This document shows, one piece after another, positions 1 to 7,714 of a stretch of DNA of 28,742 bases. A program made the position numbers and the translations under genes. Below the pieces are notes generated by a model. That model worked only from the letters and a program-made list of their open reading frames with translations. It searched no databases and had not been told where the DNA came from. Numbering within the stretch: the first letter of the stretch is position 1; each line of letters begins with the position of its first letter. The DNA comes from Methylopumilus sp036567085 (GTDB lineage Bacteria; Pseudomonadota; Gammaproteobacteria; Burkholderiales; Methylophilaceae): positions 1 to 28,742 of the forward strand of contig DATCVG010000082.1 of the NCBI GenBank assembly GCA_036567085.1, given 5' to 3'.

Positions 1-412
1 CAATATTGGTAATTGCATAAACTGGGGGTAGTAAAATAGATTTTAGAACAAATAAATTAGTAGGGAGAATTGGCGCAACCGATACATGAGATGGATTTTG
101 CCATTCTAATGATTGATTTTCACATGATTTAATTTCACCATTCCAATCCGTGACTTTAAAAAAATAAATGTAAACCTTTTTTTCTGGATAGCTGTAAGTA
201 CGTTCAAACCATAATATCGCATCATTTGCAGAAATATTAATTTCTTCTTGAAGCTCTCTTTGAAGCGCTTCAAAAGGCGATTCATTTTCTTCAATCTTGC
301 CCCCTGGAAATTCCCACCAACCACTCCACCCTCGCCCAGGAGGTCTTCGAGCCATAAGAAGAAATCCATCTTGTCTTTGAATAACGGCTGCAGCTACGCG
401 AACAATATTCAA
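1..412 (-). CDS. Nudix hydrolase / thiamine-phosphate-synthase-like fusion protein, 3' end cut by window edge
   Basis: Read on the minus strand from a TTG at 412-410 the protein begins MNIVRVAAAVIQ and runs open to base 1, about 137 codons. A Nudix box is clear: GGKIEEN, then REL-EE about 13 residues on, with Asn where the consensus has a second Gly. This is the Mg-binding helix of MutT-type pyrophosphatases that remove oxidised nucleotides such as 8-oxo-dGTP. The last visible residues, LPPVYAITNI, match the start of a TMP/TENI (ThiE-like) domain. Many proteobacteria carry this Nudix-TENI fusion, so the full gene should be near 310 codons (family knowledge). It follows argJ: the argJ TAA (418-416) is in the same frame and only an ATT codon separates it from the TTG. 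No ATG fits before residue 20 and no Shine-Dalgarno is visible, so translation is probably coupled to argJ. ATT at 415-413 is an alternative start. Confidence 0.82.
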   Translation of the reverse strand, partial: MNIVRVAAAVIQRQDGFLLMARRPPGRGWSGWWEFPGGKIEENESPFEALQRELQEEINISANDAILWFERTYSYPEKKVYIYFFKVTDWNGEIKSCENQSLEWQNPSHVSVAPILPTNLFVLKSILLPPVYAITNI

Positions 413-415
413 AAT

Positions 416-1642
416 TTAAGTACGATAGTCAGCATTGATTTTTACATAGTCATATGAAAAATCACATGTCCATATCGTTGCCTTTGCATACCCTCGATTA
501 AGAAGAACTCGCATACTAATTTCAGGATGCTTCATGACTTCCTGGCCTTGCGCCTCACTATAAGAAGATGCACGGCCGCCATTTTCTGCTACCAAGACAT
601 TTCCTAAAAATAATTGTATTTTTGTAATATCAAGCGAGTCTATGCCCGCATAACCAATGGCGGCCAATATTCTTCCAAGGTTTGGATCGGATGCAAAAAA
701 AGCTGTCTTAATTAAAGGTGAGTGTGCTATTGCAAAGCCTACTTTTCTGCATTCAGTATCATCACGACCAGATTCAACCTGAATGGTGATGAATTTCGTA
801 GCACCCTCGCCATCTCTAACGATAGCTTGAGCTAACTCAATAGCAACTTCACGAATAGCGCCTTTAAGAACTTTATAACTTTTATCTTCTTGATTGATTT
901 CAATATGTTCTGCTTTTCCTGTAGCAATCAGAATAAACGAATCATTAGTGGATGTATCCCCATCAACAGTAATGCAATTAAATGATTCCTCTGTCACTTC
1001 TTTAAGAAGTTTATCGAGCAAGATTTGATTGATAGAAGCATCAGTTGCAATAAATGAAAGCATAGTAGCCATATTAGGATGAATCATGCCAGAGCCTTTA
1101 CTTACTCCTGAAATAACAACTTCTTTATCTTGAATCTTTATTTTTCTTGACGCAGCCTTTGGTGCAATATCTGTAGTCATTATCGCTTCTGCAGCATCTA
1201 TCCAATGAGTTGGATCTAAATTTTTTATTGTGTCAGGCAGTCCATTTTTGATTTTATCAATGGGTAGACTTTCTAAAATAACACCTGTAGAAAATGGTAA
1301 AACTTGTTCTGGTTTAATCGACAGAAGTTCACTGACAGTCTCACATGTTTCTTTAGCCTTTAATAAGCCGTCTTCACCTGTGCCAGCATTCGCACAGCCT
1401 GTATTTACAATGAGCGCTCGAATACCAGGTGTATTTTTTAAATGTTCCTTGCAGAGAAGTACGGGTGCTGCACAAAATGCATTTTGCGTAAATACTCCAG
1501 AAACTTTTGAACCTTCGGAAATAGTCACTAACAGCAAATCTTTGCGATTAGGTTTTTTAATATGCGCTTTAGCAATACCAAGTGATATGCCTTTGATCGG
1601 AAAAATAGAATCGATGGTAAGTGGTTTAAGATTAACTGGCAT
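416..1642 (-). CDS. argJ: Bifunctional glutamate N-acetyltransferase / amino-acid N-acetyltransferase ArgJ
   Basis: ArgJ moves the acetyl group from N-acetylornithine to glutamate (and from acetyl-CoA in bifunctional forms) in the cyclic arginine pathway, in the cytosol. The 408-residue length is normal for the family. The self-cleavage site is visible as KGSGMIHPNMATML: the chain is cut between Ala and Thr, and the Thr becomes the nucleophile of the beta chain. Downstream, TVDGDTSTNDS and the GGRA-S-Y--A segment near the C terminus are also family hallmarks. It starts with ATG three bases after the cysS stop and is followed at once by the Nudix gene, so cysS-argJ-Nudix looks like one transcript. 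The sequence alone cannot settle whether it is mono- or bifunctional. Confidence 0.96.
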   Translation of the reverse strand: MPVNLKPLTIDSIFPIKGISLGIAKAHIKKPNRKDLLLVTISEGSKVSGVFTQNAFCAAPVLLCKEHLKNTPGIRALIVNTGCANAGTGEDGLLKAKETCETVSELLSIKPEQVLPFSTGVILESLPIDKIKNGLPDTIKNLDPTHWIDAAEAIMTTDIAPKAASRKIKIQDKEVVISGVSKGSGMIHPNMATMLSFIATDASINQILLDKLLKEVTEESFNCITVDGDTSTNDSFILIATGKAEHIEINQEDKSYKVLKGAIREVAIELAQAIVRDGEGATKFITIQVESGRDDTECRKVGFAIAHSPLIKTAFFASDPNLGRILAAIGYAGIDSLDITKIQLFLGNVLVAENGGRASSYSEAQGQEVMKHPEISMRVLLNRGYAKATIWTCDFSYDYVKINADYRT

Positions 1643-1645
1643 AAC

Positions 1646-3004
1646 TTATTCTTTTCTCCAAATAGTCCCGTGGGATGTATCTTCTAACACAATGCCATTT
1701 TCAAGTAATAAAGATCTTATACGATCTGCTTCTTTAAAATCTTTATTGGCTTTTGCTTCATGTCTTTGGAAGATTAACGCATCAATATCAAGGGAGATTT
1801 TTGTATCCCCCTTTAGAAAAATTTCTGGATCTCTTTCCAGAATGCCAATTGTCTTTGCAAGACTTTTAAGTAAGTTAGCAAGTTGTACAGATTTATTTTT
1901 ATTAATTTCATTTGCTAATTCAAACAAAACGGAAATGGCTTCTGGGGTATTAAAATCATCATCCATAGCTTCTTTGAATTTATTTGCTAATGGATGACTC
2001 CAATCCACGTCAGAATGCTTGATGTTAACTCCTCTTATACTTACATATAATCTTTGTAATGCTAATTTTGCATCATCAAGATGAGCATCTGAATAATTTA
2101 AAGGGCTTCGATAATGAGCTCTTAAAATAAAAAATCTAACTACTTCTGGATCAAATTTTTCAAGCACTGTCCGTATCGTGAAAAAATTCCCTAATGACTT
2201 AGACATTTTTTCATCATCAACGCGAACAAAACCGTTATGCATCCAGTAATTAGCCATCTTACAATCGTGTGCAGCTTCAGATTGAGCTATTTCATTTTCA
2301 TGATGAGGAAATTGAAGGTCTTGTCCACCCCCATGAATATCGAAATGATGGCCAAGATAATGAGAGCTCATAGCTGAGCATTCGATATGCCAGCCAGGCC
2401 TTCCTTTACCCCAGGGCGAGTCCCAACTGGGTTCATTAGGCTTTGCAGATTTCCATAAAACGAAGTCCAATTCATCATGCTTATTTTGGTCAATATCAAC
2501 CCTCTGACCTGCTCGCAAATCTTCGATTGATTTGCCTGATAATTTTCCATATTCATTAAAAGATCTTACTGAATAAAAAATATCTCCATTTTTAGCAAGG
2601 TAAGCATGTTTCTTTTCAATTAATGTTTTGATTATAGAAAGCATGTCTTCAATATGTTCAGTTGCTTTAGGCTCTCTCGTGGGACTCAGAACACCAAGGG
2701 CTTTAGCATCAGCATTCATCTCATTTATATACCTTTGCGTCAGACTTTGAATAGATTCATTGTTTTGAATCGACCGATTGATAATCTTGTCATCTATATC
2801 AGTAATATTTCTGACGTAATTGACGCTGTATCCTGAAATACCAAACCAACGTCTTACTATGTCAAAAATAACCATCACACGTGCATGACCAATATGGCAT
2901 AAGTCGTAGACCGTCATGCCGCAGACGTACATATTTACTTGCCCTTTTTGGATAGGCTTAAAAGTCTCTTTATTTTTTGAAAGGCTGTTATAGATTTTAA
3001 TCAT
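1646..3004 (-). CDS. cysS: Cysteinyl-tRNA synthetase
   Basis: This class I aminoacyl-tRNA synthetase charges tRNA-Cys with cysteine. The 452-residue length is typical. The HIGH motif appears as CHIGHARV near residue 36, and KMSKS as EKMSKSLGN near residue 266. The zinc ligands are present: Cys in MYVCGMTVYD, Cys in WHIECSAMS, and His/Glu in the PHHENEIAQ segment. The DALR-type anticodon-binding tail is short but complete. ATG at 3004-3002 is the only reasonable start. Upstream lies a 124-bp gap shared with the divergent TPR gene, which must hold both promoters. It is the first gene of cysS-argJ-Nudix. Confidence 0.97.
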   Translation of the reverse strand: MIKIYNSLSKNKETFKPIQKGQVNMYVCGMTVYDLCHIGHARVMVIFDIVRRWFGISGYSVNYVRNITDIDDKIINRSIQNNESIQSLTQRYINEMNADAKALGVLSPTREPKATEHIEDMLSIIKTLIEKKHAYLAKNGDIFYSVRSFNEYGKLSGKSIEDLRAGQRVDIDQNKHDELDFVLWKSAKPNEPSWDSPWGKGRPGWHIECSAMSSHYLGHHFDIHGGGQDLQFPHHENEIAQSEAAHDCKMANYWMHNGFVRVDDEKMSKSLGNFFTIRTVLEKFDPEVVRFFILRAHYRSPLNYSDAHLDDAKLALQRLYVSIRGVNIKHSDVDWSHPLANKFKEAMDDDFNTPEAISVLFELANEINKNKSVQLANLLKSLAKTIGILERDPEIFLKGDTKISLDIDALIFQRHEAKANKDFKEADRIRSLLLENGIVLEDTSHGTIWRKE

Positions 3005-3128
3005 TGCAAATAAGCCTTAAGTTTAAGAAAAACAAAGAGATAGTGAAGGGCTTACTCATAAATAACATATAGATGATAAAGGTGCTATTTGGTAGAATTA
3101 TGCTAAATTTATTAAGATAAATCATACC

Positions 3129-4217
3129 ATGCCTCAAAAAAACGAATGTTCTAATATTAAGAATTTAAAAGGTTTTTTACTGTTTATCCTTTTATCTCTA
3201 ACTACATTTTTTTTCGCAAATGAAATTTATTCAGCTGACGACTTTAAATCAATCATGCAATTGATTGAAAAAGGCGAAAAGGAAAAAGCGGCTCAACAAA
3301 TCGATCAATATCTCAAAACAAACCCGAATGATCCTCAGGTTATATTTATTAAAGGGGTTGTAAATGCTGAACTCGGAAAATATAACGAATCTATACAAGC
3401 ATTTACTTATCTCACCGAGAAACATCCAAACTTGCCTGAACCATTTAATAACTTAGCAGTTCTTTATGCTGAATTAGGTGACTACGATAAGGCGCAAAAA
3501 GCACTTGAGTCAGCCATAAAAACTCATCCTAGTTATGCTACTGCGCATGTTAACTTAGGTGATCTCTATACTAAACGCGCGACAGTCGCTTATAACAAAG
3601 CCTTGGAAATTGATAAAACAAATGTGCAAGCAAAAACAAAACTCTCTCTTATTAAAAAACTCTTCAATGCGAACGATATTAAACCGCCAGTCACTCCGAT
3701 TTCAACACCAGCTCAAGTAGCGGCAAATAATGATGTCAATAAAAAGCCTGTAATAGCTCAAGCAACCGCTACAAACTCGGTACCTCCAGCTCCCGCCTCA
3801 GCTTCAAATACAACGCCATCTAAAAATTTACCTCAGGAAACACCCGCAGTTAAAAATAATGTTTCTAATATTGGCGAATCAGAAATTAATAACTTCATTA
3901 CTGACTGGGCTGAAGCTTGGTCATCAAAAAATATTAATGGCTATTTAGCAAAATATTCTCCTAACTTCAAAACGCCTAACGGGGAAAGCTTCTCTGACTG
4001 GCAAGATTCAAGAAAAAATAGAATTTTAGGTAAAGATATAATAGCCGTAGAAATATCAGAACCAAAAATAACAAGAAAGGGCGATAGTTTTGCTCAAGTA
4101 ACTTTTAAACAGAAATATACATCTAATAAATTAGTTCAGATATCAAGCAAAACGCTCATTTTAAGAAAAGATGGCGCCATGTGGTTTATTGAGCAAGAGT
4201 ATTCTGGCAAGCAATAA
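3129..4217 (+). CDS. Exported TPR-repeat protein with C-terminal NTF2-like (Csd6-type) domain
   Basis: A 362-residue protein. An N-terminal hydrophobic stretch (residues 15-30) followed by IYSADD looks like a signal peptide. Residues about 37-165 form tetratricopeptide repeats with the spacing A-LGDYDKA and A--NLGDLY. Residues 180-250 are a Pro/Ala/Asn-rich linker. Residues 251-360 form a compact domain (FITDWAEAWSS...Y---FSDW-DSRK...W-IEQE) that resembles the C-terminal NTF2-like domain of the enzyme encoded next door. The likely role is a periplasmic scaffold that brings partners to peptidoglycan, but this is inferred from architecture and context. It opens a five-gene plus-strand operon and ends 3 bp before the next ATG. 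No catalytic motif is visible. Confidence 0.8.
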   Translation: MPQKNECSNIKNLKGFLLFILLSLTTFFFANEIYSADDFKSIMQLIEKGEKEKAAQQIDQYLKTNPNDPQVIFIKGVVNAELGKYNESIQAFTYLTEKHPNLPEPFNNLAVLYAELGDYDKAQKALESAIKTHPSYATAHVNLGDLYTKRATVAYNKALEIDKTNVQAKTKLSLIKKLFNANDIKPPVTPISTPAQVAANNDVNKKPVIAQATATNSVPPAPASASNTTPSKNLPQETPAVKNNVSNIGESEINNFITDWAEAWSSKNINGYLAKYSPNFKTPNGESFSDWQDSRKNRILGKDIIAVEISEPKITRKGDSFAQVTFKQKYTSNKLVQISSKTLILRKDGAMWFIEQEYSGKQ

Positions 4218-4220
4218 TTG

Positions 4221-5471
4221 ATGAAAACTTTCATCAACAATTTTCTAAGAAAAAAATTTCGCTTTTTTTTAATTTTAGCGATCCTTTTTAATATTTCACA
4301 AGCTTCTAGTGAAGAAGTATTCATTTCAAATAAAAATTTCAATACTGCTGAATTAACACACGAAACACCAGAGAAGATGCTTGTAAAATCTTTAGTGGAA
4401 ATTTCTGAAGGTAAAGTCGATGCAGCACTTAAAACTATCGACATTCTTATCAAACAAACACCAAACTTTAAATTAGCCTATCTTATTCAAGGTGATTTAC
4501 TTTTGGCTCATGCTAAACAAATTCATGGTATTGGTGAGGAGTCCAAGGGTGAAAAAAAAGAAGAAATTGAAGATTTTAAAAATGAAGCAAAAGTCAGAAT
4601 TGAGAGATATCTTAATAGCCTTAACCTTCAAAATGAACCTAAAATTTTTGCTCAGCTAAACGATAAAGAAAAATATCTTTTTTATGTCGATGCAGCCAAC
4701 TCTCGGCTTTATCTTTATGAAAATATAAATGGAAAGCTTTCTTATAAAGATGATTATTATGTATCAATAGGTAAGAATGGATTTGGTAAACAATACGAAG
4801 GTGACAAGAAGACCCCCATAGGTGTATATTTTACAGGAAAAAAAATCAAAGAATCCTTATCTGATTTTTATGGGGATGCTGCCTACCCTTTAAGCTATCC
4901 AAATGAAATTGATAGAAAAAATAAACGAAATGGCTCCGGTATATGGCTTCATGGAACGCCAAAAACAACATACAACAGAGCGCCTTTTGCAAGCGATGGA
5001 TGTATTGTATTAAGTAACCCTGATTTAATGAAGCTTGCCCCCATTTTAGATGACAATAGAATTCCTATCGTCATTTCTTTTCGCTCACTAAAAGATTTGG
5101 AGTCTAGTAATAACAATTTAACTGAAAAAAAACTTTCCCTAGCTAACGCTATAGAAACTTGGAGAAAAAATTGGGAAGATCAAGATACAGATAATTATTT
5201 AAAATTTTACTCAAAAAACTTCTTCAGCGAAAAATATAATTACAACACATGGGCTGATAGAAAAAGAATGATCCAAGCTCAAAAACTTAAAGTTTCAGTT
5301 GGCTTATCTGAAATTTCTTTTTTTGATTATCCAAATACAGAAAATGAGATAGTTTTAGTAGATTTTATACAAGACTATAAAAGCCCCACAATTAACAATA
5401 AAATGAATAAGAGACAGTATTGGATTAATGAAAATAACGAATGGAGAATTATGTATGAAGGCGGCGCTTAA
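4221..5471 (+). CDS. L,D-transpeptidase / L,D-carboxypeptidase, YkuD domain plus NTF2-like tail (Csd6 family)
   Basis: A 416-residue exported enzyme acting on peptidoglycan stem peptides. Residues 1-30 form a signal peptide with an Arg/Lys-rich N-region. Residues 45-135 form a helical N-terminal region. The YkuD domain spans roughly 150-290, with the catalytic pair His244 (IWLHGTPK) and Cys261 in ASDGCIVLSN; Asp259 replaces the His of the textbook SHGC motif. Residues 303-416 form an NTF2-like domain (W---WED-D---YL-FYS...W-DRKRM). Helicobacter Csd6 has this same three-part plan and works as an L,D-carboxypeptidase that trims tetrapeptides to tripeptides, so trimming rather than cross-linking is possible. 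A TTG at 4218 sits directly after the upstream stop, but the ATG at 4221 is the better start. It overlaps ppiA by 17 bp. Confidence 0.88.
   Translation: MKTFINNFLRKKFRFFLILAILFNISQASSEEVFISNKNFNTAELTHETPEKMLVKSLVEISEGKVDAALKTIDILIKQTPNFKLAYLIQGDLLLAHAKQIHGIGEESKGEKKEEIEDFKNEAKVRIERYLNSLNLQNEPKIFAQLNDKEKYLFYVDAANSRLYLYENINGKLSYKDDYYVSIGKNGFGKQYEGDKKTPIGVYFTGKKIKESLSDFYGDAAYPLSYPNEIDRKNKRNGSGIWLHGTPKTTYNRAPFASDGCIVLSNPDLMKLAPILDDNRIPIVISFRSLKDLESSNNNLTEKKLSLANAIETWRKNWEDQDTDNYLKFYSKNFFSEKYNYNTWADRKRMIQAQKLKVSVGLSEISFFDYPNTENEIVLVDFIQDYKSPTINNKMNKRQYWINENNEWRIMYEGGA
5443..5446 (+). promoter_or_regulatory. Ribosome binding site that decides the ppiA start
   Basis: GGAG lies inside the 3' end of the upstream transpeptidase gene, 8 bases before the ATG at 5455. 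It favours that ATG, which begins a clean signal peptide, over the in-frame ATG at 5428, whose extra nine residues would precede the signal. Confidence 0.6.
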
Positions 5472-6027
5472 TTTAATCAAATTATTTTTTGTTTTTTTAT
5501 TGTTTTCGCCATTAGTGCATGCAGCTAATCCAATTGTTGAATTTGAAACCAATCAAGGGAATTTTAAAATTGAGCTATATCCTGAGAAGGCACCAAAAAC
5601 TGTCAGCAATTTTTTATACTATGTCGATAACGGTTTTTATAAAGAAACTATTTTTCATAGAGTCATTAGTAACTTTATGATTCAAGGCGGTGGATTCACT
5701 AGAGAGTTGTTAGAAAAGAAGACACAACCTCCAATAACTAATGAATCAAATAATGGGTTGGTGAATAGCACAGGTACAGTTGCAATGGCTAGAACAAATG
5801 ACCCCAACTCTGCAACATCTCAATTTTTTATTAACCTTATCGACAATAATTTTTTAAACTATACAAGCCCTGAGCCAAGCTCCGTTGGTTATTGTGTTTT
5901 TGGCAAAATCATTGAAGGTATGAATGTAATTCATAAAATTGGTCAATTACCCACAGGCAACTCAAGAGGATTTTCGGATGTACCTATTAGGCCTGTCATA
6001 ATCATTAATGCAAAACATATCAATTAA
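5455..6027 (+). CDS. ppiA: Secreted peptidyl-prolyl cis-trans isomerase, cyclophilin type
   Basis: A 190-residue cyclophilin that speeds proline isomerisation during folding of exported proteins. Residues 1-23 form a signal peptide ending PLVHA before ANPIVEF, which places it in the periplasm. Cyclophilin signatures follow: IFHRVI, FMIQGGGF, VAMART, SQFFINL and YCVFGKIIEGM, carrying the active-site Arg, Phe, Gln and Phe. The start is the ATG at 5455, with GGAG 8 bases upstream; the gene overlaps the transpeptidase by 17 bp. A second cyclophilin without a signal follows 21 bp later. The pair looks like a tandem duplication split between periplasm and cytoplasm. Confidence 0.93.
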   Translation: MKAALNLIKLFFVFLLFSPLVHAANPIVEFETNQGNFKIELYPEKAPKTVSNFLYYVDNGFYKETIFHRVISNFMIQGGGFTRELLEKKTQPPITNESNNGLVNSTGTVAMARTNDPNSATSQFFINLIDNNFLNYTSPEPSSVGYCVFGKIIEGMNVIHKIGQLPTGNSRGFSDVPIRPVIIINAKHIN

Positions 6028-6048
6028 TATTTTAATAAAGGAATCTAG

Positions 6049-6534
6049 GTGATTACACTCTCAACTAATTTAGGCAATATTGTTTTAGAACTTAACACTG
6101 AAAAAGCTCCAGTTACCGTCGAAAACTTCTTAAGTTACGCAAAGAGTGGTTATTACAATGGTACAATTTTTCATAGAGTCATTGATGGATTTATGATTCA
6201 AGGAGGTGGATTTGATTCTTCAATGAAACAAAAGCCCACTGAAAAGCCTATTAAAAATGAAGCCAATAATGGTCTTAAGAATAATAAATACACTATTGCG
6301 ATGGCAAGAACTTCTATTCCTGACTCCGCCACAAGCCAATTCTTCATTAATGTAAATAATAATGATTTTTTAAATTATCCAGGCCAGGATGGTTGGGGCT
6401 ACTGTGTTTTTGGAAAGGTTACTGAAGGGACTGATGTAGTCGATAAAATTCAAAAAGTTGCAACAGGCAACTCAGGAGGCCATCAAGATGTGCCTCGTGA
6501 GGCTGTAACGATTCTTAATGTAACTATTGAATAA
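6049..6534 (+). CDS. ppiB: Cytoplasmic peptidyl-prolyl cis-trans isomerase, cyclophilin type
   Basis: A 161-residue cyclophilin with no signal peptide (it starts MITLSTNLGNIVLEL), so it acts in the cytosol. FHRVIDGFMIQGGGFD, IAMART, SATSQFFINV and GYCVFGKV carry the catalytic residues. The start is GTG at 6049, preceded by AAGGA at about 6038-6042. It is very similar along its whole length to the secreted paralogue just upstream, including the rare PxSATSQFFIN stretch and the TGNS-G--DVP tail. The gene ends 2 bp before lpxH, so it belongs to the same plus-strand operon. Confidence 0.94.
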   Translation: MITLSTNLGNIVLELNTEKAPVTVENFLSYAKSGYYNGTIFHRVIDGFMIQGGGFDSSMKQKPTEKPIKNEANNGLKNNKYTIAMARTSIPDSATSQFFINVNNNDFLNYPGQDGWGYCVFGKVTEGTDVVDKIQKVATGNSGGHQDVPREAVTILNVTIE

Positions 6535-6536
6535 TA

Positions 6537-7256
6537 TTGTCTAAACAAACCATATTTATATCAGACATTCACTTGTGCGAAAGTCGTCCAAGTATTACTG
6601 ATGCTTTTACAAGTTTTTTAAATAAAATAAATAATCAGGTCGACGCACTTTATATACTTGGCGATCTTTTCGAGTATTGGATAGGTGATGATTCAAAGCA
6701 ACACAAAAATGTAATCGAAGCCCTGAAAGAATTAACGGATCGACATATTCAAGTTTTTTTAATGCATGGTAACAGAGACTTTCTTATAGGATCAGGCTTT
6801 GAAAAAAAAACAGGTGCTGTTTTATTAAATGATCTGACGCTCATCGAAATTTACGGAAAGAAAGTGCTCTTATGTCATGGAGATATCCTCTGTACTGATG
6901 ATATTGAATATCAATCTTTCAGAAAAAAAATTAGAAGTGAATCATGGAAAAATGAATTTCTAAAGAAATCTCTATTTGAAAGAATTGCAGTTGCTAATGA
7001 ATTTAGAAAAGAAAGTGAATTAAATAAAAAAAATAAATCCCAAGAAATCATGGATGTAAATAATGACGAAGTAAATCGAACTCTCATTCGGTTTAATTAT
7101 CCAGATTTTTTTATTCACGGACATACGCATAGGCCTTACTGTCATTCAATTACGCTTGATGGCCGTCAAATGCAGCGGATAGTTCTTGGTGATTGGTATG
7201 AGCAAGGAAGTTATTTAATTCTCAATGCACAAGGTATTGAAATACATCAAGTTTAA
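6537..7256 (+). CDS. lpxH: UDP-2,3-diacylglucosamine diphosphatase LpxH
   Basis: LpxH cleaves UDP-2,3-diacylglucosamine to lipid X and UMP, the fourth step of lipid A synthesis, at the inner face of the inner membrane. The calcineurin-like metallophosphatase motifs are in order: SDIHL (Asp10, His12), LGDLFEYWIGDD (Asp43), HGNRDFL (Asn79), CHGD (His114) and the HGHTHRP box (residues 194-200). These residues bind two Mn ions. The 239-residue length is normal. The start is TTG at 6537, two bases after the ppiB stop, with no clear ribosome site, so translation is probably coupled. Its TAA shares a TTAA with the convergent nusB stop, a 4-bp overlap. Its presence indicates a lipopolysaccharide-bearing outer membrane. 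Confidence 0.95.
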   Translation: MSKQTIFISDIHLCESRPSITDAFTSFLNKINNQVDALYILGDLFEYWIGDDSKQHKNVIEALKELTDRHIQVFLMHGNRDFLIGSGFEKKTGAVLLNDLTLIEIYGKKVLLCHGDILCTDDIEYQSFRKKIRSESWKNEFLKKSLFERIAVANEFRKESELNKKNKSQEIMDVNNDEVNRTLIRFNYPDFFIHGHTHRPYCHSITLDGRQMQRIVLGDWYEQGSYLILNAQGIEIHQV

Positions 7257-7714
7257 TTTTTAGAAAACTCTAAAGGTCTTCTTTTTTTTGCTACTTTATC
7301 TAATACGCCATTAATATATTTATACCCTTCAATTCCACCAAAAGTCCTAGCTAATTCAACACCTTCGTTAATAGCAACTTTATATGGAATGGCTGCGTCA
7401 TAAATGAGTTCATAAATTGAAATGCATAAAATTGAACGCTCTATAGGGCTTAATTTTTCTATAGGTCGATCAATGAAGCTTGAAATTTCAGTATTTAATT
7501 GATCCATATTACTCATGACGCCATCAAAAAGATTCTGATAAAAGACCTCATCTGCTTTTAAGTAGTCTGGGTCATCTTTAATATCTTTTTTAATTTGATT
7601 AATATCAAACTGATTTAATATGCCTCGATAAATACTCTTCATCACAAGCTCTCTAGATTTACGTCTATTATTTACGAGCTTTTTTTTCTTTTTGATTGGT
7701 TGCGTTTCTAACAT
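7253..7714 (-). CDS. nusB: Transcription antitermination factor NusB
   Basis: NusB pairs with NusE (ribosomal protein S10) on the boxA RNA and supports antitermination of rRNA operons. The 153-residue protein has the all-helical NusB pattern: RKSRELVMKSIY at the N-terminus, ERSILCISIYEL in the middle, and PYKVAINEGVELARTFGG followed by YINGVLDKV at the C-terminus. The Lys/Arg-rich start (KKKKKLVNNRRKSRE) is slightly longer than usual. Its ATG overlaps the ribH stop by one base (TAATG), the common ribH-nusB arrangement. The 3' end overlaps convergent lpxH by 4 bp with no terminator between them. Confidence 0.95.
   Translation of the reverse strand: MLETQPIKKKKKLVNNRRKSRELVMKSIYRGILNQFDINQIKKDIKDDPDYLKADEVFYQNLFDGVMSNMDQLNTEISSFIDRPIEKLSPIERSILCISIYELIYDAAIPYKVAINEGVELARTFGGIEGYKYINGVLDKVAKKRRPLEFSKN

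Noticed and set aside
106..369. Minus-strand frame beginning MDFFLWLEDLL
   Set aside because: It is a shifted frame of the Nudix gene; the true frame, one base away, carries the Nudix box.
1230..1997. Long plus-strand open frame (255 codons) across argJ and cysS
   Set aside because: It is antisense to two well-supported genes with intact motifs and its translation shows no recognisable domain.
3005..3128. Candidate promoters between cysS and the TPR gene
   Set aside because: Both genes must start here, but I could not find a -35/-10 pair with good spacing and will not assign one.
4136..4453. Minus-strand 105-codon frame
   Set aside because: Antisense to the TPR and transpeptidase genes, no ribosome site and no domain.
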